From the NCBI GenBank assembly GCA_040285825.1, contig JAUPSS010000008.1, forward strand, positions 1,286,996 to 1,350,995: a stretch of 64,000 nucleotides of DNA. Direction: 5' to 3'. Positions 33,301 through 42,730 of this stretch are shown here, piece by piece. A program made the position numbers and the translations under genes. The notes beneath the pieces are model-generated. The model searched no databases, was not told the DNA's origin, and saw only the letters and a list, made by a program, of their open reading frames with translations. Source of the stretch: Eukaryota sp. TZLM1-RC. Lineage: Eukaryota > Metamonada: BaSk clade. How positions within the stretch are numbered: position 1 is the first letter of the stretch; each line of letters begins with the position of its first letter.

Positions 33301-34510
33301 CAAAATCAGCAATAATACCTGAAAGTGTTGACAGTGAGATTTCACCCATAACACCAACATTTCGATAAGACCATCCCACTAAGTCAGCAGTGTCAGATTC
33401 AATCACTACTTCAATAGATGACGGTGAATCCAATGTGTAGAGACGGAGACGATGTCCACTGAAAATGACCTTTGCAGTATCGGGTGTCACAATTGAATCT
33501 CTCAAGAAAACATCAGCGCCTCTCAAAAGGGTTGAAGTTCCCAAATGACAATCGAATAATCTGATGGAGTGAAAATCTGTCAGAGAGAGAACTTGGAAGT
33601 CAGTAAAAAGGAAATACCCATCACAAAACCCACGCCTAGAAAATAGTTCATTGACCGTGGAGTACAAAAGTGATAGATGAAACGGGGCTAGGACTGATAA
33701 ATGATGGACATGGCAGTTGATCAAATTCAAACTGAATTGAGTTGTTGTTGAGACTTCTGATTCTTGATACAGAGAGAGTGATTCAGTAATTCTAACATTG
33801 GTTAGTGTAAAAACTTTAGAATTAGGTTCAATAGGAGGCAGTAAAGGAGAACAAACCGCATTTTCCCACTGCCCAGGAGTCCTTTGGACATATACTCTAT
33901 TGATTGTTCCCTGAAGTTGCATTCTAAAGTCTGGTTGAGCAATACTGACACGATTGGCATTGATGGCAATTAAATGATATGTACGAGCAAAATGAACCGT
34001 GCTGTCGGCAATTGCTTCCAATACACATGTCCCGGAAACCGCACCAGGGAAGGCGACTGACCAAAGTTCAGAATTAATCAATCCAATGTAGTTGTTGTTA
34101 TCAGAAAAGGAGATGAAGGAGTCTAGACCAATAATTGCTGCAGAATTGATGTGAGCGACTCGCATGTTATTGAATTCGGTAAAAAGTAATTGCTTATTGC
34201 ATGTCTGTTCCAAAGGCAGGAATGTTAAATTGGTTGGAACGTTGTCAAGGAATCCTACAAAAAAGAGTCTGTAACTATGAAAATCGATGTCACACTCCAT
34301 TTCGAAAGGTCCTTCTGATAGAAAGACGAAAAAGATGTCATGATGAAGGGGAGGTCGGGTAAGATCATAAACATCGGAGGTACGCTTGTAAGGATTGTTG
34401 AAAGAGCCATCGCTGTCACCCACGTAAAACTGATCGAAGAAGTATACAGTATTAGCAAAGCATACTGTGAATAATAATAGTGCCACCACTAAATATAAGT
34501 GGTCTCGCAT
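30308..34510 (-). CDS. Large surface protein: signal peptide, beta-helix-like ectodomain, Cys-rich collar, multi-helix C-terminus
   Basis: An uninterrupted 1400-residue frame from ATG 34510 to TGA. It has an N-terminal signal peptide (LYLVVALLLFTVCFA), then YVGDSDGSFNNPY, a pattern common at the start of parallel beta-helix proteins. About 850 residues of short repeating hydrophobic strands with Ser/Asn follow. Residues about 870-1040 hold a Cys-rich part (CNYGELQLGKTSTNQC, GFMCSSCEEHW). From about 1050 there are eight or more hydrophobic segments, ending in a short cytoplasmic tail. The overall layout equals that of the giant gene at 48.9-64 kb and of expanded protist families annotated as ephrin-receptor-like Cys-rich membrane proteins. 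A role as sensor or adhesin is inferred; ligand and signalling are unknown. Confidence 0.75.
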   Translation of the reverse strand: MRDHLYLVVALLLFTVCFANTVYFFDQFYVGDSDGSFNNPYKRTSDVYDLTRPPLHHDIFFVFLSEGPFEMECDIDFHSYRLFFVGFLDNVPTNLTFLPLEQTCNKQLLFTEFNNMRVAHINSAAIIGLDSFISFSDNNNYIGLINSELWSVAFPGAVSGTCVLEAIADSTVHFARTYHLIAINANRVSIAQPDFRMQLQGTINRVYVQRTPGQWENAVCSPLLPPIEPNSKVFTLTNVRITESLSLYQESEVSTTTQFSLNLINCHVHHLSVLAPFHLSLLYSTVNELFSRRGFCDGYFLFTDFQVLSLTDFHSIRLFDCHLGTSTLLRGADVFLRDSIVTPDTAKVIFSGHRLRLYTLDSPSSIEVVIESDTADLVGWSYRNVGVMGEISLSTLSGIIADFDIESGVFPLFVLRPAIPDHPSFYIKFLNIKLANSVVFPLVRFGAPALIYVEDSHFVNISSSVVFESVKFLEAVVSNHGLVISNCTFENVNQIATNIFRFGISDSIISNLVGNSAVTLTWGANLVVDNLLLFNCSFGKFFKIDNGHVELTSNHLIIEDSWFESFISIHSPHSTIDLDVSDLCVSDSSYSTLFDFPLSNTSINLSKGKFDNIRSNTALVEAQSIIHFTLDLVDIINSTCSLSGLAFAHHSISMDASNLFVDSSSNYLGLLSSLYISLVVSDNLVLNSISQFGSLLTAFDSEIFFIDTNFNVLMNSASLICSLNSLMVTDVNSTGAISSTQEFLSSVFSAFDILLIEDTISKISTINVLNNFIPLNNPSVQCDSWHLYRASTKPSLFCHVVSDDPGIGDHSNVPFFVKSGDFLIIGHLEDSDYKTEENQLFMTPLNIELRDISFEFGSLFEFVFYSIGKHFALTYRMPFCDSGFGYHFGLNSCSPCNYGELQLGKTSTNQCAQVGTLQDFTHTGSIYNVPIHHFVFEESDRTKLLKCHVSTPCIGGLVPSGYSAVSLSEFHPSMLKGSVFNSSSTLSTGCLPLHSGFMCSSCEEHWIADHYFIGDLHRESTPHISEWLRLPVIRDYVSSQCLVCSSLSNLNRVMLFTVLFSVPLGLVVIISKPHQKLKNMFSLKNSTFLDKDDANYSFILRFFLFLLPIFGAWQAILFTGTASADNQKQEPVYLLIPRLILFCYLRHFQILNINDFHIVDVLFYRQLLGVATMLLPVFLLIIHSLTCKPAEKKRQFAKKMTNLFDLLLVLFLPTLLGSSIVSFLVVDNRHYLDPRETLPPHTLSYSIYMSLIGVTVSVFYCKVAAKHEKLKQNGVHDEAGVFEILVTLSRTVLNVALSTFAESAFLMIVLYLSFLCFLCMIIRPYLVDQFNDFAFRLSTLMIIVSVIIFAHTTVIPLFFYFILFFSIPVSLFVLQVRPPVRKEVSAIEMMPNKLHMLNNV

Positions 34511-34971
34511 GTTCGGACAACGTCGAGATATGATTACTTGATATCAAATCTACCATTTATTTTTTTTTGGAATCAATCAATTGTGATTACTAGGAATCAA
34601 ATCTAATAATCCTTTCCTTTAGTTAAAACAAAAACACTGGATAGACATTCTTCTCAAACAACGGTGGGACTCGGATATGGAGTCCTTGTGATGAATATGG
34701 TATTTTCCAGGTATTAATGATAATTATGCTGCACTTTGTTGTACCTTCTCGATCAGCTACAAAAGCTTCCGGAAACATACTGTTGTCTTTAAATATGTAT
34801 TGGATTGTTTGATTTTAATTTTTGTTATTTTTAAGTTTATAAAAACTAAAAAAAGAAAACGCAATTACTTGACAAATTATCAGTGATAAAGTGAAAACTG
34901 ATAATAAGAAACAAGCAACAATACGCCCAATATAAAGACTCTGAAATTTTGGTAGAAACACATCTTCATAA
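34511..34971. other. Upstream region of the surface-protein gene
   Basis: AT-rich, with no coding signs. It presumably contains the promoter of the minus-strand gene, but no specific element can be named. Confidence 0.4.
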
Positions 34972-35187
34972 TGTCCAAGTTATAATAACCTAGCAAATGT
35001 ATTTCCTGATGTTGAGAATCCTAGAGAATGGATGAGAGAAAAGTATCCTACTGTGAAATACTATACTTTGATAAGATGTAGATCTGATGTTTGTAGAGAA
35101 GGGTGTGATGGAAAGGACAGCATGTGCATACAACGTAGGGTGTATCAACTTCATGACGATGGTGATAGTCATCCTTATTTCTCTTAA
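34972..35187 (+). CDS. Short Cys-rich frame without ATG, unknown
   Basis: 71 codons lie between TAA (34969) and TAA (35185). It encodes FPDVENPREWMREKYPTVKY, then a C-x4-C-x3-C-x7-C arrangement (RCRSDVCREGC and MC) and a polar end. The composition is protein-like and the cysteine spacing suggests metal or disulfide binding. It lacks a start codon at the beginning, so it may be an exon or a relic at the edge of the mobile-element cluster. Confidence 0.3.
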   Translation, partial: CPSYNNLANVFPDVENPREWMREKYPTVKYYTLIRCRSDVCREGCDGKDSMCIQRRVYQLHDDGDSHPYFS

Positions 35188-35329
35188 TTATAGACTTTTA
35201 CTACAGTGAATCTGTGACGTTTTTGAAATTTTTCCATACCAATGAGCGCAGAATAACAATTTCCTAACTGAAAACTAAGGATTATGAAAAATCATTTATA
35301 AAATTAACCTAAAAAATGACGTGTCCCTC

Positions 35330-35690
35330 AGTGAGCACAACACAACTGGTATCAAAGCGACAACGAAGAAATAACAAAAAGTTGCCAAATATACAAAAAT
35401 TGAAGAGTGGATTATGGACAACAAGATTTTGACAAACTAGCAATTAGAAATGCACATGGTCAAAGAAGTTAAGCCATGTCTCATTAGTTTTTAGAATAAT
35501 TCAAGTCAAATAGAAGAACACTCATCAATATCATCCTATTGTCACGTGCTTTGACTTTGAAACACTTCAACATGATCATTTTCAAAGAAATTGTGAAAAA
35601 CCAATTCCCAGACCTGACCAAGGTTATTGATTAAATAAAAAATAACGGTGAAAATGATTTGGCATGAAGAACCGTTGAACAGCTGTACTT
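35330..35690 (+). pseudogene. Fragment of a DEDD exonuclease from the Fanzor-type element family
   Basis: A basic segment (KRQRRNNKKLPN, near 35360) and TCFDFETLQHDHFQRN (near 35545-35595) match the basic region plus first exonuclease motif of the element at 11.7 and 43.7 kb, but diverge more. Frames are broken. It ends head-to-head with the minus-strand copy at about 35690. Confidence 0.5.
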
Positions 35691-37213
35691 TCGAGCAAGT
35701 CAGTCAACAGGCAAAACATCAGTAAATTGGCCATAAAGGTTAATTTTCTTCTCAATTATCATCTTATAAGCTAGATTGTTCAAACTATATCCATATTGAA
35801 TTTTAATGAAAGTTTTGGCAAAACAAAAGTATCCAACATATAAAATCCATTTTCTTTAACGACAACATCTTTCCATCTAGGTGAAAGCTAATAAAGTACA
35901 TTCATCGTTGGATCAACTGTAACTGTTGGAAATTGTACATTAACATAATTGGATCTATTTTTTCAAGAAACCTGTAAATCTAACTGGATTAACTTGTTAT
36001 TGAGAAAACAATGTGGATCATAATTACCAATAAGTTCAGAAAATCTATGAAAATAGGTCTTTTTGTGAATGGACATTTCTGTATGGATATCGAAATCAAT
36101 GTTAGATAATCTGCTAATTTGAAGACTCATTCTCAACATAAATAAATATTTACTTTCCAAGAAAATTAGGATAATGAAACCTTCCAACAACATCTTGTAT
36201 TGAAAGCAATTTTGAATTGAAATCCATTCATCCATTTCTTCATCAGCGTTTTTGAAAAGAATTGCACCTTCTTTCCTGACGTTATCAATAGTCTTATCAG
36301 GTTTGACAAAATGGTTCTCATTTTTTTGTAAAGTTGACCAAGTTGATTTGTTTCAAGATCAAAGCACATCACAACAAGGAGCCTTTTGATTGGCAGTCTT
36401 TAATTTGAACTGGACTAAAGGCTCAGGCTTGGAACCACTATGACTTGGCCCATTCTTTTTTACCATACTTGGTTTCAACTGTTTCTTTATCAAAATTTTC
36501 CTGCTGTCCTCATTCAACAATGTATTTTTAAAACAAATTTTGCAGTTTAGTGCTTTTTGATGATTTTTCCGCTGTTGCTTTGGTAACTGTTGGTCGGAAG
36601 TCTCTTATCTAAACATTTCTGATGGATGACTTGCTTAACTGTCAGATTTTCTCTGGTTGGGACTACAAGATACACTTTGAAAATCATGATTCCTTATTGT
36701 TTCACTAAACTCATTGGGGCGTATTGTAATAATTGCTTCATAGATTTGTTTTTTCAATTCTGTAGTATTTAGCCCAACAGTGATTTCGGGTCCTGACATT
36801 ATCAGAGACAAATATGCCTACATTTGAATTGATTAACGAAAATTCTGAAAATAGTGCAGAACATATAATCCTTAGTCGTGAGCAGTTTGTCGGTCTCCTA
36901 CCCCGATTGCAACGGTTCCAATATCATGCACTATCAAAATACTGTCCAAATTTTGAAAAATTTTAGACAAAAGAGACTCTGTGATGATTTCGTCAGAAGA
37001 TAACGAGTAATCCAATTGAGGGTTTAAATATATACATTCTTTGTTCACAACATCAATAATTGCTAAGGCTCCATGTCATCCATTCTTGTATTGTTGACCT
37101 AGGGCATCATTCAAAGGTTTGATGATAAATCCATTCTCTGAAATTTTTTCAATCAAATGCTCATAAGAGTTGAAGATGATCATTGATTCCGTAGCTTCAA
37201 AGCTAATGTAAAT
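35690..37213 (-). pseudogene. Inverted copy of the Ulp1-DEDD part of the Fanzor-type element
   Basis: This minus-strand piece is nearly identical to 42843-44362 on the plus strand and begins and ends within the element. It covers the end of the Ulp1-like protease (GIGDRQ-like end with a TAA where the catalytic cysteine is expected), the basic region, CFDLETNQLGQL (first exonuclease motif, near 36350) and the second exonuclease region near 36000. It carries the same disabling changes as the plus-strand copy, so it was duplicated after inactivation. It forms the left arm of an inverted repeat around the gene at 37444-41397. Confidence 0.7.
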
Positions 37214-37443
37214 GATATTCAACAAAACGCCTCCCATTAATGTATTAAATCAATCTCAACACTTCCTGGGCTGATACTTTGCGGTGTGTTCCACAATGAT
37301 AATTTTCCATTTGAACATCATTTATGCGGAGTAGATATCTATGAAAATAATTTGAATTGATGATTTTTGTTGACACTGTTTATTGACACTGTTTCCTATT
37401 CTCTACAATCTTTACAGTTACTAAACTGTTACATGACGTATTC
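37214..37443. other. Spacer upstream of the Rav1-like gene
   Basis: 230 bases between the inverted-repeat arm and the start codon, containing a direct repeat (TGTTTATTGACACTGTTT...) at about 37371-37393. It probably includes the promoter. Confidence 0.35.
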
Positions 37444-40400
37444 ATGAACGTTGCTCCTACAGAGCTTCCTTTTGACATCTCTGGTCCCTACATTCACTCA
37501 AGTAAGTCTCGTCATCACTGGTTTTCGTCTTCTTCAACCCTTATCTACTATAACGAATGTCATTCCACCTTATTATCCATCCCTATCAAGGGCCTTCCTA
37601 CCCAACTCTCCATTAATCCTTTTCATGAAACGCCCACTGTTGCCGCTCTCATAGACCAACATCTCTACATCTTCACCACTCTTCACCACTTTCAAGGTAT
37701 CTCAAGTGTTCTCATTCATTATTCTGAACCGATAATTCACTTTCACTGGGTCTCAAATGGAATAGTTTTGTTTACTAATAGAGCTGTTTCCTTTTGGCAA
37801 TTTTGTGTCAGTAGTTGGACTATGGTTGACAGTCTCCTTCTGACTGCTCCCGACGTTCTTGGGGGTATTTGCTTTGATTTTATTGTTGTTCCTGAATGGC
37901 AGACGAGACCTGGACAGTGTGCTGGATTTATTATGTTTTTCGGGGTAACCTCGAGTGAAGTGACTGATCAGGAAGTGAATAATTGTACAAAATTGGCATT
38001 ATTCTTTTTGTCTTTGAATAATTTGTCTCTCAAGTTCATTTCTTTTTTAGAACTATTTAACTTTGTTGATTTCAATTCCGATTACTCCAATATCGTCAAG
38101 ATTTGTAAGCCTGTTGTGAGTAACAGTGAGGTTTACTTAATCAAAGATCCAGACTCTCAATCAAATTTGATTGTTCTTGATTACTGTTTAGATTACAGTT
38201 TCGCCAGTTTAAAATGTAGCTGTCTTTTAAATTCCAATCAAAAATCAGATTTAAGTGTATTACTTTTCAACAGTTTTGATGCATCAAATGTTTTATTTTC
38301 TAATGTTGTTTTTGATTTTGAATTTAATTTTCTCTGTAGCATTGTTAGGCTTGATGAAAGTATTTCTGCATTAGTTATTGATACTTTTCTGTATCATTTT
38401 GATCATAATTCTTTGCTATTTGCTAGGTTTGGTTTCTCTGATGGTTTATTTATAGTTTTATTAGGTTTTAATTGGGGTTTTGTCAGATTTTTAATTAATA
38501 ATCATGCAGAAATTCAAGAAATTTCTTCTATCAAATGTACTGTCCTTGACGTAAGTTTGAGCTCTATTCTTGTGAAAATGGGATCGTGTCTCGAAATTTT
38601 GGATATTTTTGATTTGTCTTCGCTTAACTCAATGCATCCTTGTTGCCTAAATTCTCAAGATGTTTTGTTTTCGAAATCATTATCTGGCTTTTTGAAACTC
38701 AAAAATGTTGTTCATTTTGCGTTTAGTTGTCAGCATTTCTTTAATATTGTAGTTAATAATTCTTTATCGAAGATTCACTCAAATTTGATTGATGAACCAC
38801 CACCAAACAACACTAATTTTAGTTTAGTACCTTTGATAGATTCAAGTAAACTTGAATTGAAGGAATTTTCCTTGAATGAGGATTGTAACTTTGTTTTAGA
38901 TTTAAATGTCTTCAGCTTTCTTTTCACCAACGCTTTGTTTCATTATGAGGGAAAAGAACTTTCTCATTATAGACTCTTAGATTACGAAACATCAATCAAT
39001 CAATTAATCCAATCAATTTTTGATTGGCCACGTTCGTTTACTTCATCAAAAAGATTTCCTAGCATTGATTCCATTTTTCCTTCTTTAGATTTACACGGAA
39101 AGGTTTTTTATTTCCTTTGTTTGGTTCCAGAATTGAAAAATTCTTTTGTGTATTTTGCAATGGCCTCAGACTCCAATCTTACTCACTTCATTGATGTTCT
39201 ATCAGCTCAACGTCAAAGGTCAACAAAGGTCAACCAAAGCCAACAATCATATCACGTTGACTTACAGGTATTTATTGATTTGAAGTGCTATTTTTGGACG
39301 GATTTCGATTATTTGTCCACATTTTTTCTGCAATTGTTTCGAAAACACTTTCAAAATAATTCTGATATATCCGATATTTCGCTATTTCTACTTCTGTCAA
39401 ATGGTTCTATTAGTCAGACATGTCAAATTTTATCTGGACTGTGTCAGCAAAAAGGTGATTTCAAAAGAAAACAATTCTTTAGTCTTGATTTTTCTTCAGA
39501 AAAGGGTCAAAAATCAGCCATTATGAGCGCGTATAATGCTGTAGCACGGCACCATTATGAATTTGGAACTTTTTTGTTCATCTTGGGAGGCCAAATAGAC
39601 CAAGGAATCAGTGTTATGTTGGGTAAGGCCAATAACATTGCGCTTGCCGTTAGTTGTGCGAGAGTTTTTGACCGCCTTGATCTAGTTTCCTCTATTTTTG
39701 ATCCTATAATGATGTCATTGATCCAATCAGATCACGTTGCAGCATTCACAACAGCGCTTTCTCTCATAAACGAACCCCTCTCTCCCAATACTTTAGATAC
39801 ATCAGATAAGTTACTTCTTTGTTCATTTATTGCAATGTATTTCTTTAACAGGACTTTTGGTGCAAGATTAAAAGAATCAATGTGGAATGTTTTGTGTAAT
39901 TTGGTTCATTTTTCCAGTGAATTGTCTAATGATATGTCAGTGTTTTTCAAATTTTTAATGTTTTACTTGGATCCTGTTTTGTTTCAGTCTTCTGGCAATG
40001 ATGTTAACAAATTTTCTCAGTTTAATTCTGTAGTAGACTTTAGTTCAGATATCTTTTCCTGTTTTGTCCCTCCAGAACCTAGGGAAGAAGTTTCAGATAA
40101 TCAACAATCAAATCATTCATTAAAGGTTGATGTAATTGGGTTAGTTTTGGTTCATAACGCTGGAATTCTCATTAATTCTGGCTCTGTTTTTGATCTTTTA
40201 TCTACACAGTATTGGCCAAAAAGACTACTGTCCTTGGTTGATCTAGAATTTAAAAATACTACGGTAGTTCAAGAAACAGAATCTGTATCAAACTCTATTT
40301 TTGATTTAGTTTCTCTTTTTAAACAGTTTGACTTGAGTATTGTTGACAATGCCCAAAATTTGCTTGAAAACTGTAATTTGAAAGAAATGGATTTTCCCTA

Positions 40401-41397
40401 TTCGATTATTTTAACAACAATCAAGAACAGAATTTTCCTTTATAATGCACTACTTTCTGACCAATTTCCTTTCACCCCCGCCTTCGTCATTGAGGATTGT
40501 CCTTTGCTGTTTGGACAAGTGGGATCTATCTTTGGATCACCTTTTTTAATTGATTTGGTTGGTGGATGTTTTTCAATTTTTCAGTGTTTATTCTTAGTTA
40601 ATGATACTGGAATTACGGATTTATTAGATCAAAAACTTTCAACTGAAGGCTTTATTATCAATTTGTTTTTCCACCCATCAGCTCCCATTTTATTAGTATT
40701 TTATTTAGAAAAGGTTGAATTATATGCACTAAAAGTTGTCGATTTCGTTGTTAATTTAACAAAGATGGATCAAGCTAATTTTCATTCTAATTTATTAACA
40801 TTTAGCCTTTCTCCCTCTGGAAATTGTTTTTCATTATTTTTAAAAAATTCTCTTTTAGTTGTTTACTTTAGTTTGGATCTTAAAGGGAACATTATAGGTT
40901 TTTCCCACAACCTTGAATTGGACCATCAGTCAAGAATGATTGATTGTTGTTTTAATTCAGAAACTGTAATTGTTGCAATGTCTGATCAAAAAGTTGTTAC
41001 ATTTCAAATTCAATTTTGTTCCATTGTTTTAGTAAACTCTGTCTCTATCTCCTTCACCCTCAACCCACTTGAAGCCAGATCATTTCGTTATCTAGATGCA
41101 GAAAACATTATATTTTCTTCAGAATCTTCTTTGTCCAGCTTTTCCTGTATTAATAATGCCATCATTGGAGAGATGATGTTTGAAACACCCCCCTTATCAA
41201 TTTTTACTTTTGGTGTGTATCTTCTTGTTTGTTATCCAAATCACATGCAAATAATACAGTTGCCGTCACTTAAACTACTTTCTAAATATTCTTTCAGTTA
41301 TTCTATTGTTTCGTATCATCTGTTTGGCAAGTTTTTGGCTATCTTCACCAATGAACAAGGTTATCTATTTGACATTTCATTTCTTTTTTCGGTTTAG
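37444..41397 (+). CDS. Rav1/DmX-like protein candidate (RAVE complex, V-ATPase assembly)
   Basis: An intron-free frame of 1317 residues from ATG 37444 to TAG. The N-terminal half consists of short hydrophobic strands at intervals fitting WD-type beta-propellers, although canonical WD dipeptides are weak. At about residues 693-745, SAYNAVARHHYEFGTFLFIL and GKANNIALAVSCARVFDRLD match the best conserved segment of Rav1/DmX proteins, where NA-x-R-x-x-FE-x-A-x-FFLLGG is followed by D-x-x-LA-x-x-x-AR. A second propeller-like part fills the C-terminus. Rav1 is the large subunit of the RAVE complex that promotes V-ATPase reassembly. The rest is very divergent, so another propeller plus helical-solenoid trafficking protein remains possible. 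Mobile-element copies flank it on both sides. Confidence 0.5.
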   Translation: MNVAPTELPFDISGPYIHSSKSRHHWFSSSSTLIYYNECHSTLLSIPIKGLPTQLSINPFHETPTVAALIDQHLYIFTTLHHFQGISSVLIHYSEPIIHFHWVSNGIVLFTNRAVSFWQFCVSSWTMVDSLLLTAPDVLGGICFDFIVVPEWQTRPGQCAGFIMFFGVTSSEVTDQEVNNCTKLALFFLSLNNLSLKFISFLELFNFVDFNSDYSNIVKICKPVVSNSEVYLIKDPDSQSNLIVLDYCLDYSFASLKCSCLLNSNQKSDLSVLLFNSFDASNVLFSNVVFDFEFNFLCSIVRLDESISALVIDTFLYHFDHNSLLFARFGFSDGLFIVLLGFNWGFVRFLINNHAEIQEISSIKCTVLDVSLSSILVKMGSCLEILDIFDLSSLNSMHPCCLNSQDVLFSKSLSGFLKLKNVVHFAFSCQHFFNIVVNNSLSKIHSNLIDEPPPNNTNFSLVPLIDSSKLELKEFSLNEDCNFVLDLNVFSFLFTNALFHYEGKELSHYRLLDYETSINQLIQSIFDWPRSFTSSKRFPSIDSIFPSLDLHGKVFYFLCLVPELKNSFVYFAMASDSNLTHFIDVLSAQRQRSTKVNQSQQSYHVDLQVFIDLKCYFWTDFDYLSTFFLQLFRKHFQNNSDISDISLFLLLSNGSISQTCQILSGLCQQKGDFKRKQFFSLDFSSEKGQKSAIMSAYNAVARHHYEFGTFLFILGGQIDQGISVMLGKANNIALAVSCARVFDRLDLVSSIFDPIMMSLIQSDHVAAFTTALSLINEPLSPNTLDTSDKLLLCSFIAMYFFNRTFGARLKESMWNVLCNLVHFSSELSNDMSVFFKFLMFYLDPVLFQSSGNDVNKFSQFNSVVDFSSDIFSCFVPPEPREEVSDNQQSNHSLKVDVIGLVLVHNAGILINSGSVFDLLSTQYWPKRLLSLVDLEFKNTTVVQETESVSNSIFDLVSLFKQFDLSIVDNAQNLLENCNLKEMDFPYSIILTTIKNRIFLYNALLSDQFPFTPAFVIEDCPLLFGQVGSIFGSPFLIDLVGGCFSIFQCLFLVNDTGITDLLDQKLSTEGFIINLFFHPSAPILLVFYLEKVELYALKVVDFVVNLTKMDQANFHSNLLTFSLSPSGNCFSLFLKNSLLVVYFSLDLKGNIIGFSHNLELDHQSRMIDCCFNSETVIVAMSDQKVVTFQIQFCSIVLVNSVSISFTLNPLEARSFRYLDAENIIFSSESSLSSFSCINNAIIGEMMFETPPLSIFTFGVYLLVCYPNHMQIIQLPSLKLLSKYSFSYSIVSYHLFGKFLAIFTNEQGYLFDISFLFSV

Positions 41398-41479
41398 GTT
41401 TTAAGTTTTTATTTTCCACAACTGTACAGACACTTTTGTCTCGAAGAAAATAGCCACCATGACATCAATTTTGGTTCTA

Positions 41480-41860
41480 ATGTTAAATACAATGTCATTA
41501 ATATAAAGATCATCAAAACCATTTTGGTACCATTAAAGGTCTAGCAAATTTCTCAACAATATCGTGATTAATTTTCAACTTCATTGTTTAAATTGCTTTG
41601 GCAGAGAACAACCAATCTGGTGTTGAAACTATCATCAGCATCAGTTTTTGGGATCAAATGGGTAAGATCTCTACATAGTGAAGCATAAAAACTCCTAAAC
41701 TTGGGCTCCACAAAGCAGTTGCATAATCATCCAAAAATGTTGAGAATTGCTGCTGATTGAAAGACTTTGTGTTTTTCAACTGTTTACTAAAAATCTGCCT
41801 AAATTCAGCACTTATTTTGTTCTGATTCAAATAAGAAACCTTGTTTAAGAGACCCTGTAA
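41480..41860 (-). pseudogene. Unidentified coding remnant
   Basis: Minus-strand frames join with one shift near 41680: KISAEFRQIFSKQLKNTKSF, FLDDYATALWSP, then FYASLCRDLTHLIPKTDADD and TRLVVLCQSNLNNEVEN. The sequence is clearly protein-like but broken and not recognised. It may belong to the N-terminal part of one of the nearby mobile elements. Confidence 0.35.
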
Positions 41861-42072
41861 TATTTAGTGACTTTTAATAATAAATCTTTTTCTCACTCGC
41901 TTTTCTGCTCATTGATATTATAACGATATAGTATTAGCGTTAAGGTAACATCACTTCAGACATGGGTTGTGTCTATTGTTTTCATTGTATTGATATGGGT
42001 TCTTAGATATGTACACTGTTTATAAGTTCTCATTGGAATCTAGTAGCTTCAAAAATCTCCTATCAACAAACC

Positions 42073-42690
42073 AATTTTCTGTGAGAAACCAATTATATGC
42101 CATGTGCAAAAGTTTCAATATAGAGGCATTTATTGAGCCACTAGTACGTAAGCTGTCTTCAGATCAAACTGATGATTCCTTTGGTAAAAGAAGGGCAGAT
42201 TTAGTAGCTCCAGGGATCGATGGTGTTCTCAATGTTGTAGATGTTGTCTCAGTTGATGTTTGCAAAAATTCTGCTGCTCGTTTAGTGTATTCCGCTGATT
42301 CGCCGTTATCTAACGCCGAAAAAAAGAAGATAAATAAATATGAAGAACCTTTGGCACAGTTAGGTAGAGTGGAACATGTGAAATATCAGTTTGTGCCGTT
42401 TGCAATTTCTCTTTTTGGCAATATTGGACCTTCAGGGTTGCACTTTTTTGAAATTTTAAAAAAAGTGATTCTGGTAAAACAATGAACTCCACTTTCTGGT
42501 AAACAGAATTGTTTTTTGCATTTTCAAGTCTATTCCAACAATGATTTCAAAGGCACTTTTAGCTATTGGTGTAGAATATGAACGTAATGCTGTGAGTAGG
42601 TTCAGTAATAGTGACGCTTGTTTGGAGGATATTGAATTCTAGATGGGTTTTTTATCTCAATAAATATTCCAGTTAAAAAAAATTTTCTGT
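42073..42690 (+). mobile_element. Non-LTR retrotransposon 3' fragment with target-site duplication
   Basis: Encodes the C-terminal endonuclease-like part (RADLVAPGIDGVLNVVDVVS...KKKINKYEE), almost identical to 45220-45770. It ends with AATAAATATTCCAGTTAAAAAAA. The 10-bp AATTTTCTGT lies on both sides (42073-42082 and 42681-42690), a target-site duplication. Excising it joins LLSTNQFSV directly to DLTMDGDV, matching LLPTKPFTVDLTMDGDV of the 12 kb copy, which confirms that it inserted into the Fanzor-type element. Confidence 0.8.
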
Positions 42691-42700
42691 TGATTTAACA

Positions 42701-42730
42701 ATGGATGGAGACGTTGAGTCTAACCCTGTT
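42701..42730 (+). other. 2A-like motif
   Basis: Encodes MDGDVESNPV. Seven of the eight core positions D-V-E-x-N-P-G-P up to the first proline are kept; GP has become VH. It is in frame with the Ulp1-like segment that follows and sits 10 bases after the end of an inserted retrotransposon fragment. Confidence 0.6.
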
